DNA of 64,000 bases from Salinimicrobium sediminis. GTDB taxonomy: Bacteria; Bacteroidota; Bacteroidia; Flavobacteriales; Flavobacteriaceae. A model generated the notes under the pieces. That model did no database searches. It worked only from the letters and a program-made list of their open reading frames with translations, and was not told where the DNA came from. The stretch lies in assembly GCF_900215295.1 (NCBI RefSeq), contig NZ_OCMF01000003.1:350247-414246 (forward strand), written 5' to 3'. This document shows, one piece after another, positions 27,471 to 35,764 of this stretch (the first letter of the stretch is position 1; each line of letters begins with the position of its first letter). The position numbers and the translations under genes are program-made.

Positions 27471-28250
27471 ATGAAAATTTATTTACTGGCTGTCTTTTTA
27501 TTCGTTTCTACTTTCAGTTTTGCTTCAGAAAATGATTGGGGAAGAACAGGACACCGTGCTACAGGAGAAGTAGCAGAACAATATCTTACTAAAAAAGCAA
27601 AGCAAAAGGTAAGGGAGATCCTTAACGGCTCTAACCTTGCTTTTGTTTCTACTTATGGTGATGACATCAAAAGTGATCCCGCATACCGTAAGTATGGACC
27701 ATGGCATTATGTCAACCTTGAAGCCGGGGAAACAAAATATACCAAAGAAAAAGCAAATCCGGACGGAGATCTGGTGCAGGCGATAAAAACTTGCGTGGCT
27801 GCGTTAAAAGATAAAAATTCTACAGCCGATGAAAAAGGATTTTACCTAAAGATGCTGGTGCATTTTGTGGGAGATCTTCATCAACCCTTGCACGCAGGCC
27901 GTGGGGAAGATAAGGGAGGAAATGATATACAGGTAAGATGGTTTGGAGACGGAAGCAACCTTCACCGCGTTTGGGATAGTGAGATGATCAATGATTTCCA
28001 GATGAGTTATTCAGAACTGGCACATAATTCAGATGAATTATCTAAGGCTGAGATTAGGGAGATCCAAAAAGGATCTGTTCTGGACTGGATGTATGAATCT
28101 AAAGAATTGGCGAATGAAGTTTACGCTTCTGTGGAGACGGGAGAAAAATTGGGATATGAATACATGTATGAATGGTTTCCGGTAGTCCATGACCAGCTTC
28201 AAAAAGGAGGTTTAAGGCTGGCGAAAATCCTTAATGAAATATTCGCTTAA
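27471..28250 (+). CDS. S1/P1-type zinc-dependent nuclease, secreted
   Basis: 259 aa with a signal peptide of about 18 residues. S1/P1 enzymes cleave single-stranded DNA and RNA with three zinc ions. Ligands are visible in order: WGRTGHRATGEVAEQYL (Trp and His), DDIKSDPAYRK, PWHYVNLE, HFVGDLHQPLHAG, and GGNDIQVRWFG. In this family the N-terminal Trp binds zinc after signal cleavage; here cleavage would have to occur just before the W of NDWGRTGH. A role in phosphate or nucleotide scavenging is inferred. Confidence 0.93.
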   Translation: MKIYLLAVFLFVSTFSFASENDWGRTGHRATGEVAEQYLTKKAKQKVREILNGSNLAFVSTYGDDIKSDPAYRKYGPWHYVNLEAGETKYTKEKANPDGDLVQAIKTCVAALKDKNSTADEKGFYLKMLVHFVGDLHQPLHAGRGEDKGGNDIQVRWFGDGSNLHRVWDSEMINDFQMSYSELAHNSDELSKAEIREIQKGSVLDWMYESKELANEVYASVETGEKLGYEYMYEWFPVVHDQLQKGGLRLAKILNEIFA

Positions 28251-28269
28251 TCCAAGGTTTAAAAAATTT

Positions 28270-28299
28270 AAAGCCCGGACTACCAGTTCGGGCTTTTTT
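28270..28299 (+). terminator. Nuclease gene terminator
   Basis: AAGCCCG (28271-28277) pairs with CGGGCTT (28289-28295), followed by T residues, 20 bp past the stop. Confidence 0.85.
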
Positions 28300-28434
28300 G
28301 TGCATTGTTTTTCTAAAGGAAAGATATTAACAAACCTTTAATAAAATTTTTAGGTTTTTTTAATTCTTCTTGCATAAGACACTTAAAATAAATAATTTGG
28401 CTGCGCCCTATATTGAACTTTAACCGTAGAAAAT

Positions 28435-30642
28435 TTGAGAAAAAACTACCTTCTCTGTGTTTTTGGTGTTTTTCTTTGTCTCCCGGGATATGCTCAATCT
28501 CCGGCTGAAACCTATAAAGACAGCACTACCTATCTGGCCCGGGCAGCCGGTAAGGCTCTGGATGACTACGATTTTAATCGTTCAATAGAGCAATCTCTGC
28601 TGCTTATCGATCTGGCTTCTAAAAAAGAAGATTTTAATAAGTTAAACCATGGTTATAACCTGTTGGGTATAACTTATGAAATGCTTGAGGATAGCATAAG
28701 AGCTAAAGAAAATTATCTAAAAGCCCTCGAATATGCCAGGTTGAGTTCAAATGATACGCTGCTCTGGTATGCCTATAATAATTTGGGCAATGTATATTCT
28801 TCTAATAAAAATACTGTACATAAAGGTTTCGAGTATTACAGAAAAGCCATAGCCATTGCATCTAAAAATCCTGATGAACCCCAGGTGCTTATCCCTGTAG
28901 TTAATATTGCCTGGACACTTCTTGAAAATGATGAATTTGATAGTGCGTATCCTTATTTAAAAAGGGCAGAAGGTCTTTTAAAAGATGAAGAGGATGTAGT
29001 CACCCGCAGTAATCTTAATACGCTCTATGGGATGTACTACTCGGGAATGGAAGATTATGACAGGTCCAGAACCTATTTTGAAAAGGGAATTGCAATTGCC
29101 GAAAAGGATTCTCTCATTGTAGAGGCTTCTTTTGCTTACGAGGAATTTGCTGATATGCTTTTTAAAAGCAAGGATTATAATGCCGCTTATGTTGCCCTGG
29201 ATAAACATCAGGAATATCGGGAAAAGATCTTTTCCCGGGAAAAGAATTTGCAGCGGGAGGCAGTATACGAAAGGTTTCAAACAAAAGTATATAAAAAGGA
29301 CCTGGAGGCAGCCCGCAGGGAGCAACTTTACAAGGATGAGGTGCTCAAGAAAACTCAGCAATTATCTGCAATAATGGTAATCTCTCTGGTGGTCATGTTC
29401 TTCTTTCTCATCTTGTTATTCAGGAATAACAGGATAAGGAAAAGGTTAATAGGACAGTTGCGGGATAAAAATGTTGAATTAAAAGAAGCAAAGGAAGAAG
29501 CAGAGCGCCTTTCAAATCTTAAGACCCGCTTTTTTTCTACTGTGAGCCATGAATTGAGAACCCCGCTTTACGGAGTGGTAGGTTTGGCTTCTCTCTTGCT
29601 GGAAGAGAACAAAGATGAAAACCAGAGCGATGATCTTAAATCTCTGAAATTCTCTGCAGACTACCTGTTGGCGCTGATCAATGATGTGTTGCAGATGAAC
29701 AAGATGGAATCCAATCTGGTACATCTTGAAAATGTCACTTTTAATATCCATGAATTATTTCAGGGAATTCTTAAGTCCTTTGAGATTAACCGAAATCAAA
29801 AGGATATAAAAATGGAATTGCAGATAGATCCTGAAATACCTTACCTGGTAGGAGACTCTATGAGGTTGTCCCAGATCATGATGAACTTAGTGGGGAATGC
29901 GGTTAAGTTTACTGAAAGAGGAAGGGTCTGGATCAAAGCCGAAAATTTGAAATGCAGGGAAAATTACTGCCGAATCAGATTTGAAGTGGGCGATACCGGC
30001 ATTGGAATACCCCCCAATAAACAGGAGGAAATTTTTGAAGAATTTTCTCAGTTAAAGAACCAGAACCTCAATTACCAGGGTACAGGCCTTGGATTGCCTA
30101 TTGTGAAAAAACTTTTGAAGCTGTTCAATTCTGAAATTGAGGTTTCAAGCGTTGAAGGCGAAGGCTCTGTCTTTACTTTTGAAATAGAATTTTTGCAGGG
30201 TGCTGAAGCAGAAAGTATTAAACACCTTAGCAGTTCTCCCATAGAGAACGAACCAAGGTTAATAAGAAAAATTCTCATTGTGGATGATAATCGTATCAAC
30301 CAGTTAGTGACCCAAAGGATACTCGAAAAAAGGGATTTCAAGTGTCTCCTCGCTGCCAGTGGAGAGGAAGCCCTTGATATCATAAAGCTGGAACAGCTGG
30401 ACATCGTGTTAATGGACGTAAATATGCCCGGAATGAACGGTATGGAAACTACCATGAAGATCAGGGAGTTTGATGCACATCTTCCCGTGATCGCCTTAAC
30501 GGCTGTTGAGGTAGGAGAGATGCGGGAAGAGATCCTTAAAGCCGGAATGAACGATATCATTAATAAACCTTATGATATCCCCCAGTTCTTTAATACTATC
30601 TTTAGGAATCTATTACAGACGGTAACGCCAACGGCGGTATGA
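28435..30642 (+). CDS. TPR-containing hybrid sensor histidine kinase/response regulator
   Basis: 735 aa, TTG start at 28435, chosen because it begins a perfect signal peptide (MRKNYLLCVFGVFLCLPGYAQ) and no ATG does. Order: periplasmic TPR repeats (about 30-280), one membrane helix (about 309-331), a short coiled coil, HisKA with H372 in STVSHELRTPLYG, HATPase with MMNLVGNAVKFTE, GDTGIGIP and GTGLGLPIV, then a receiver with D661 in VLMDVNMPGM and the lysine in INKPYD. No DNA-binding output is fused. A phosphotransfer partner is needed; the stand-alone Hpt protein at 48085 is one candidate. Confidence 0.95.
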   Translation: MRKNYLLCVFGVFLCLPGYAQSPAETYKDSTTYLARAAGKALDDYDFNRSIEQSLLLIDLASKKEDFNKLNHGYNLLGITYEMLEDSIRAKENYLKALEYARLSSNDTLLWYAYNNLGNVYSSNKNTVHKGFEYYRKAIAIASKNPDEPQVLIPVVNIAWTLLENDEFDSAYPYLKRAEGLLKDEEDVVTRSNLNTLYGMYYSGMEDYDRSRTYFEKGIAIAEKDSLIVEASFAYEEFADMLFKSKDYNAAYVALDKHQEYREKIFSREKNLQREAVYERFQTKVYKKDLEAARREQLYKDEVLKKTQQLSAIMVISLVVMFFFLILLFRNNRIRKRLIGQLRDKNVELKEAKEEAERLSNLKTRFFSTVSHELRTPLYGVVGLASLLLEENKDENQSDDLKSLKFSADYLLALINDVLQMNKMESNLVHLENVTFNIHELFQGILKSFEINRNQKDIKMELQIDPEIPYLVGDSMRLSQIMMNLVGNAVKFTERGRVWIKAENLKCRENYCRIRFEVGDTGIGIPPNKQEEIFEEFSQLKNQNLNYQGTGLGLPIVKKLLKLFNSEIEVSSVEGEGSVFTFEIEFLQGAEAESIKHLSSSPIENEPRLIRKILIVDDNRINQLVTQRILEKRDFKCLLAASGEEALDIIKLEQLDIVLMDVNMPGMNGMETTMKIREFDAHLPVIALTAVEVGEMREEILKAGMNDIINKPYDIPQFFNTIFRNLLQTVTPTAV

Positions 30643-30710
30643 GGTTCCAGGTTTCAAGTTCCAAGTTTAAGGTCCGAATTCAAGATTTAAGGTTCAAAAT
30701 TCCGGATTCG
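30643..30710 (+). repeat. GGTTCCAAG/TTTAAGGT-type intergenic word repeat
   Basis: The 68 bp after the kinase stop are made of variants of GTTTCAAG, GTTCCAAG, TTTAAGGT and GGTTCAAAAT in the same orientation. This is the same style of degenerate spacer repeat as at 518-582 and 9331-9396, with different words. Confidence 0.5.
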
Positions 30711-30770
30711 TTAGGCTGTTTATCTGGGTTCTTTGAAAACAAGTGACGGCAACTTTTAACTTATCTCAAT

Positions 30771-30810
30771 AAAAAAGCCGCTTCTCCGGTTGTGGGGAAG
30801 CGGCTTTTTT
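30771..30810. terminator. Bidirectional terminator between the kinase and htpG
   Basis: AAAAAAGCCGCTTC (30771-30784) pairs with GAAGCGGCTTTTTT (30797-30810). A-rich and T-rich flanks allow termination from both sides of this convergent pair. Confidence 0.9.
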
Positions 30811-30824
30811 GAAAACATCATATT

Positions 30825-32711
30825 TTACTTGATCATCTCAAAGCTACGCTTGATAAAAGAAGTCAATTCTTCTCCTTTTAAAAGGTTCTGTGAAAGACGT
30901 GCAAGGTCCAGAGACTGTTTGATAAGCCTTTCCTGTTTCTTTTCGGTCTTGGTGTTCAGAATTTCGGAAATAAGCGGGTGGTTCGTATTTACCACCAGGT
31001 TATACATTTCGGGCATGTTCCCCATTCCAAACATTCCGCCGCCACCGGTTTGCTGCATTTCTTTCATCCTTCTCATAAATTCCGGCTGAGTGATTAGCAG
31101 CGGTGCAGCATTTGAATCCATTGCTTCCAGCTGTACTGTATACTTTTCTTTTGGGATTACCTTTTCAAAATCTCCTTTTAGCTTCTCTTTTTCCTCGTCA
31201 GAAAGTTTAGAGATCTTTTCATCATCTTTTTTGATCAAGTTATCCACGTGATCTGCATCTACACGGGCAAAAGTGACTTTTTCCTCACTCATTTCCAGCT
31301 TCTGCATCAGGTGAGAGACGATAGGTGAGTCTAAAAGAAGTACTTCGTATCCTTTTTCTTTCGCAGCTTCAATGTAGCTGTGCTGGTCATCTTTATTGGA
31401 AGCGTAAAGCAATACCTTGTTACCATCTTTGTCGGTCTGGTTTTCTTTTACCTTTTCAATAAATTCAGCAAAAGTGAAATACTTATCATCAACAGTAGGG
31501 TAAAGGGCGAAATCTTTTGCTTTGTCGAAGAATTTGTCTTCAGAAAGCATTCCATATTCGATCACGATCTTAATGTCATTCCACTTCTTCTCGAAATCTT
31601 CGCGGTTGTTGTTGAAAAGCGCTTTCAGCTTATCTGCTACCTTACGGGTAATGTAGCTGGAGATCTTTTTCACAGCGCCATCTGCCTGCAGGTAAGAGCG
31701 GGAAACGTTCAGCGGAATATCCGGAGAATCGATCACCCCTCTCAGCATCGTAAGGAATTCCGGGACAATTCCTTCAACATTGTCTGTGACGAACACCTGA
31801 TTTTGATACAGCTGGATCTTGTCCTTCTGTATGTTCATATCACGAGACATTTTTGGGAAGTAAAGAATTCCGGTAAGGTTAAATGGATAATCTACGTTAA
31901 GGTGAATGTGGAACAAAGGCTCTTCAAACTGCATTGGATAAAGTTCCCTGTAGAAATCCTTATAATCTTTATCTTCTAATTCTGTTGGCTGCTTGGTCCA
32001 TGCAGGGTTTGGGTTATTAATAATGTCATCAACAACTTTTGTTTCAGGTTTTGCATCTTCGGGAGCATCTTCAGGAAGCGGAATCTCCTCTTCTCTTGTT
32101 CCAAATTTTATTGGAATAGGCATGAACTTGTTGTACTTGGTCAACAGTTCTCTAATTCTGCCTTCTTCCAAAAACTCCTTGTCATCTTCATTGATGTGAA
32201 GGATGATATCTGTTCCGTGCTCTTTTTTATCTGCTTCTTCTAAGGTAAACTCTGTAGTTCCCTCATTGATCCAGTGTGCTGCCGGTGCGTCCTTGTAAGA
32301 TTTGGTGATGATCTCTACTTTATTGGCTACCATGAAGGCAGAGTAGAAACCTAAACCGAAGTGGCCAATGATCCCGCTGTCTTTTGCTGAATCCTTATAT
32401 TTTTCAAGAAATTCCTCAGCTCCGGAAAAAGCTACCTGGTTGATGTATTTCTCAACCTCTTCTTTTGTCATTCCAATTCCCTGGTCGCTAATGATGAGCT
32501 GCTTTTTCTCCTTATCGATCTTTACTTCAATAACAGGATTTCCATATTCAACTTTTGCTTCCCCAATGCTGGTAAGATGCTTTAGTTTTAATGTTGCATC
32601 TGTAGCGTTGGAGATCAATTCTCTTAAAAAGATCTCATGATCACTGTAAAGAAACTTCTTTATTAAAGGAAAGATGTTTTCAACAGATACGTTAATGTTT
32701 CCGGTTGCCAT
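30825..32711 (-). CDS. htpG: Molecular chaperone HtpG (Hsp90)
   Basis: 628 aa, full length. N-terminal GHKL ATPase domain: NATDAT, ISDQGIGM, and GHFGLGFYSAFMVANKVE. Middle domain with LYFPKMSRDMN and GVIDSPDIPLNVSRSYLQAD, then the C-terminal dimerisation domain with MRRMKEMQQTGGGGMFGMG. It refolds and remodels client proteins in the cytoplasm. Direct repeats in its promoter region suggest stress control. Confidence 0.98.
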   Translation of the reverse strand: MATGNINVSVENIFPLIKKFLYSDHEIFLRELISNATDATLKLKHLTSIGEAKVEYGNPVIEVKIDKEKKQLIISDQGIGMTKEEVEKYINQVAFSGAEEFLEKYKDSAKDSGIIGHFGLGFYSAFMVANKVEIITKSYKDAPAAHWINEGTTEFTLEEADKKEHGTDIILHINEDDKEFLEEGRIRELLTKYNKFMPIPIKFGTREEEIPLPEDAPEDAKPETKVVDDIINNPNPAWTKQPTELEDKDYKDFYRELYPMQFEEPLFHIHLNVDYPFNLTGILYFPKMSRDMNIQKDKIQLYQNQVFVTDNVEGIVPEFLTMLRGVIDSPDIPLNVSRSYLQADGAVKKISSYITRKVADKLKALFNNNREDFEKKWNDIKIVIEYGMLSEDKFFDKAKDFALYPTVDDKYFTFAEFIEKVKENQTDKDGNKVLLYASNKDDQHSYIEAAKEKGYEVLLLDSPIVSHLMQKLEMSEEKVTFARVDADHVDNLIKKDDEKISKLSDEEKEKLKGDFEKVIPKEKYTVQLEAMDSNAAPLLITQPEFMRRMKEMQQTGGGGMFGMGNMPEMYNLVVNTNHPLISEILNTKTEKKQERLIKQSLDLARLSQNLLKGEELTSFIKRSFEMIK

Positions 32712-32754
32712 ATATTTTTAAATTTAATTTATATCGTTCGTCCTGTTAAGTCAA

Positions 32755-32790
32755 AAAAAGTACCAATAGGAGTCCGCTGACAAACTGACA
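32755..32790 (-). promoter_or_regulatory. htpG promoter with TGTCAG direct repeat
   Basis: On the minus strand TTG (plus 32781-32783) and TACTTTTT (plus 32755-32762) are 18 bp apart. The -33 region is covered by a direct repeat of TGTCAG with a 2-bp gap (plus strand CTGACA at 32777-32782 and 32785-32790). This could be a heat-shock or stress regulator site. Confidence 0.4.
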
Positions 32791-32894
32791 GCAGTAATGA
32801 AAAGATATATTTTGCGACTACCTCCATAATCCACATTAACCACAATTAATAGATTTTTGTTTAAATATTTTTATTATAACTTAAACAAAAATTG

Positions 32895-32902
32895 TATCTT
32901 CG
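32895..32902 (+). promoter_or_regulatory. Candidate -7 element of the TetR-like gene
   Basis: TATCTTCG, one base from TAnnTTTG, 22 bp before the ATG at 32925. Confidence 0.35.
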
Positions 32903-32924
32903 TAACTGATTATAAAACAAAGTG

Positions 32925-33596
32925 ATGACAACAGAAGAACAACAAATAGAGCAGAATGAAAATTTGTCCCGGGAGAAACTAATCGAGATGTACATGGAAT
33001 ATGTTCTGGAGAATGAAGAAGAGCCACGAACAGTCTATAAGTTCTGTAAAATTAACGGTATAACTGAAGCAGATTTCTATCAATTCTTCGGAAGTTTTGA
33101 AGGTCTGAAAAAGGGAATTTGGGAACGTTTTTTTGAACATACTCTCGAGGTAATGCAGAGTAGCCGGGAATATGCAACTTATGGCAATAGGGAAAAAATG
33201 CTTACTCTATATTTTACCTTTTTTGAAATCCTTACTGCCAATAGGAGCTATGTCTTATTTACCCTGAAGAACAAACAGTCCATGCTCAATAATATGGTAG
33301 AGTTGAAGGGGCTGCGACGTGAGGTGAGGAATTATGCAGTAGATCTTATTCGTCTCGAGAATGAAAACAAACAGGTTAAACTGCTGAAGAGATCTGAAAC
33401 TATTTTTTCTGAAGCTGCCTGGATACAATTGATATTCCTGCTTAAATTCTGGATGGATGATAATTCACCTCAGTTTGAAAGCACAGATGTTGCGATCGAA
33501 AAATCTGTAAATACAGTTTTTGATGTTTTTGACAATACTCCGTTAGAAAGAGTTCTTGATCTTGGAAAATTCCTTTGGAAAGAGAGAATGGCTTAA
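32925..33596 (+). CDS. TetR-like transcriptional regulator
   Basis: 223 aa from the ATG at 32925 (a GTG one codon before is possible). The HTH is TVYKFCKINGITEADFYQFF (about residues 36-55), followed by GSFEGLKKGIWERFF, the usual TetR spacing. The C-terminal helical domain is large and of unknown ligand. It is followed by a terminator and the AarF-like kinase gene in the same direction, a pairing common in Flavobacteriaceae. Confidence 0.85.
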   Translation: MTTEEQQIEQNENLSREKLIEMYMEYVLENEEEPRTVYKFCKINGITEADFYQFFGSFEGLKKGIWERFFEHTLEVMQSSREYATYGNREKMLTLYFTFFEILTANRSYVLFTLKNKQSMLNNMVELKGLRREVRNYAVDLIRLENENKQVKLLKRSETIFSEAAWIQLIFLLKFWMDDNSPQFESTDVAIEKSVNTVFDVFDNTPLERVLDLGKFLWKERMA

Positions 33597-33624
33597 ACTT
33601 GAATAACATCAGCTTAGGCATGGG

Positions 33625-33669
33625 CCCGCTGCCGGTTTACCCCCTACTATTCCGGTTGGCGGGTTTTTT
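33625..33669 (+). terminator. Terminator between the TetR-like and AarF-like genes
   Basis: CCCGC (33625-33629) pairs with GCGGG (33659-33663), and the inner GCCGG pairs with CCGGT, followed by six T. It argues that the AarF-like protein starts at 33683 and not upstream of the hairpin. Confidence 0.65.
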
Positions 33670-33682
33670 AAATACAAATGAT

Positions 33683-34990
33683 ATGAAAACTATAGATAAG
33701 ATACCCACCGGCAAACTTAGTCGTACCGGGAAAATGGTACAGACAGGAATAAAGGTGGGAGGAAATTACCTTAAATACTATTCAAAAAAGGCAATAAATG
33801 GAGACCTTTCCCGTGATGAACTGGATGAGAATAACGCTGAAGACATCTACAACGGCCTCAAAAGCCTCAAAGGTAGTGCTCTAAAGGTGGCGCAAATGCT
33901 TTCTATGGAGAAGAGCCTTCTTCCCAATGCCTATGTGGAAAAGTTTAGCCTGGCACAATTCAGCGTACCTCCACTTTCGGCACCCCTGGTAAGGAAAACC
34001 TTTAAAAAATATCACGGGCAATATCCGGATGAACTTTTTGACACTTTTTCCGCAGAGTCCGTGAACGCCGCCAGTATTGGGCAGGTACATAGAGCAACTA
34101 AAGATGGGAAAGAGTTAGCTGTTAAGATTCAATACCCCGGAGTGGCCGATAGTATAAGTTCAGATCTCGCTATGGTTAAACCCATTGCTATAAAGATGTT
34201 CAACCTGCAGGGAAAGGATTCCGAAAGATATTTTAAAGAAGTGGAAGGCAAGCTGCTGGAGGAAACAGATTATAAATTAGAGGTTCAGCAAAGCATTGAG
34301 ATCTCAAAAGCCTGCAGCCATATTCCAAACCTAAGATTTCCGCAGTATTATCCTGAACTCTCCAGCGCCAGAATCATTACTATGGACTGGATGAACGGGA
34401 AGCATCTTAGTGATTTTGCCAAACAGAACAGAGATCAGGAATTAGCAGATAAATTAGGGCAGGCGCTATGGGATTTTTATATGTATCAAATGCATATCCT
34501 TAAGGCCGTACATGCAGATCCTCATCCCGGAAATTTTCTTGTGGATGAAGAGGGAAATCTCATCGCTATCGATTTTGGATGTGTAAAGCAGGTTCCTGAA
34601 GACTTTTACAAACCCTATTTTGAACTTGCCGACAAGGATAAGATCAACGATCCTGAATTTTTTAATGCCCGTCTTTTTCAACTGGAGATCCTTCGGAAAG
34701 ACGATAACCCCAGGGAAATCGAATTTTTTTCAGCCTTGTTCTATGAAATGCTGAATTTGTTCACGTCGCCTTTTCATGGGGAAGACTTCGATTTTTCCAA
34801 TGAAGATTTCTGGAGCTCAGTGACTGCTTTAAGTGAAAAGTATAGTAAAGATCAGGAGCTGCGAAAAATGAACGGAAACCGGGGCAGTAAGCATTTCCTT
34901 TATATTAACCGAACCTTCTTTGGTTTGTATAACCTTCTTCATGATCTTGGCGCCACCGTGAAAATCAACAGATTCAAACAATATTCTTAA
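33683..34990 (+). CDS. AarF/UbiB/ABC1 family atypical kinase
   Basis: 435 aa from the ATG at 33683. Motifs: KGSALKVAQMLS (the KxGQ-type loop, with A in place of the first G), AASIGQVHRAT, AVKIQYPGV with the ATP-binding lysine, and HADPHPGNFLVDEEGNL followed by IAIDFGCVKQ with the catalytic and metal-binding residues. UbiB-type proteins support quinone biosynthesis or lipid handling. Flavobacteria use menaquinone, so the substrate here is open. The frame extends upstream to 33575 through a terminator; that extension is rejected. Confidence 0.9.
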   Translation: MKTIDKIPTGKLSRTGKMVQTGIKVGGNYLKYYSKKAINGDLSRDELDENNAEDIYNGLKSLKGSALKVAQMLSMEKSLLPNAYVEKFSLAQFSVPPLSAPLVRKTFKKYHGQYPDELFDTFSAESVNAASIGQVHRATKDGKELAVKIQYPGVADSISSDLAMVKPIAIKMFNLQGKDSERYFKEVEGKLLEETDYKLEVQQSIEISKACSHIPNLRFPQYYPELSSARIITMDWMNGKHLSDFAKQNRDQELADKLGQALWDFYMYQMHILKAVHADPHPGNFLVDEEGNLIAIDFGCVKQVPEDFYKPYFELADKDKINDPEFFNARLFQLEILRKDDNPREIEFFSALFYEMLNLFTSPFHGEDFDFSNEDFWSSVTALSEKYSKDQELRKMNGNRGSKHFLYINRTFFGLYNLLHDLGATVKINRFKQYS

Positions 34991-35013
34991 AGATCATCTA
35001 TATAATGATAACA

Positions 35014-35041
35014 GACCGGGTTTTTTTAACCCGGTTTTTTT
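35014..35041 (+). terminator. AarF-like gene terminator
   Basis: ACCGGGTT pairs with AACCCGGT, followed by T residues to 35041. Confidence 0.85.
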
Positions 35042-35165
35042 ATTCCTGTTATTATAAAACTAAAATTTCATTCTCTCCTGTTAAATAAGCTAAAGTGTTT
35101 TAAATCAGCTTTTTTAGGTATTATATTCAGGTTGGAGAAATAAAAATGAAGTCGAACTAAAAAAA

Positions 35166-35696
35166 ATGAAGATGAAATTTGTAAAAGGAACCTTTCTGGG
35201 AATTTGTATGATACTTGGAACCGGAGCTTATGCCCAGGAATTTGATAAATATGATACCGACAAGGATGGAAAGCTCAACCAAACCGAGTTTACAGAAAGA
35301 AATAAAACCGGATACAGTACCTGGGATGAAAATAAGGACGGAAAACTGGATTACGTGGAATTATCAGACATGGCTTACGAAAGTTTTGACCGCGATAAAA
35401 ATGATTTCCTGGATGCAGATGAATGGAACGAGGGAATTGAATCTGGCGTGGGAGCTACTTTAAGAGACCAGGATTATAGCTCTTTTGATATCAATATGGA
35501 TGGTCAACTTGATATTGGAGAATGGGAAGAAGCAAATAACAACAACAGCTGGTTTGAAAGATATGATGCCAATGAGGACGGGCTAATCGATAATGAGGAA
35601 TGGAACGTCAGCACTTTTGAAGATTGGGATGTCAATGATGACAATTATATTGATGAAGACGAATTCAACGATTATGATGCCTTTAGTAAATGGTAG
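35166..35696 (+). CDS. Secreted protein with six EF-hand-like motifs
   Basis: 176 aa with a signal peptide (about 23 residues, ending AYAQ). After it, 12-residue calcium loops occur at regular spacing: DTDKDGKLNQTE, DENKDGKLDYVE, DRDKNDFLDADE, DINMDGQLDIGE, DANEDGLIDNEE and DVNDDNYIDEDE. All have acidic residues at positions 1, 3 and 12. Loops 3 and 6 replace the central glycine with N. The mature protein is almost entirely EF-hands, so it is probably a periplasmic or surface calcium binder. An in-frame ATG at 35172 is an alternative start. Confidence 0.92.
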   Translation: MKMKFVKGTFLGICMILGTGAYAQEFDKYDTDKDGKLNQTEFTERNKTGYSTWDENKDGKLDYVELSDMAYESFDRDKNDFLDADEWNEGIESGVGATLRDQDYSSFDINMDGQLDIGEWEEANNNNSWFERYDANEDGLIDNEEWNVSTFEDWDVNDDNYIDEDEFNDYDAFSKW

Positions 35697-35717
35697 AAAA
35701 TCCAATGATAAGAAAAG

Positions 35718-35745
35718 AAAAAGCCCGCAAATTTGCGGGCTTTTT
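35718..35745. terminator. Bidirectional terminator, near-perfect palindrome
   Basis: AAAGCCCGCAAA pairs with TTTGCGGGCTTT with no loop spacer, flanked by A and T runs. It serves the EF-hand gene and the convergent S9 peptidase gene. Confidence 0.9.
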
Positions 35746-35764
35746 CTATGGGGTGTCAGGAGTT

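Noticed and set aside
33575..33682. Upstream extension of the AarF-like protein
   Set aside because: It overlaps the TetR-like gene and runs through an intrinsic terminator; the ATG at 33683 gives a normal start.
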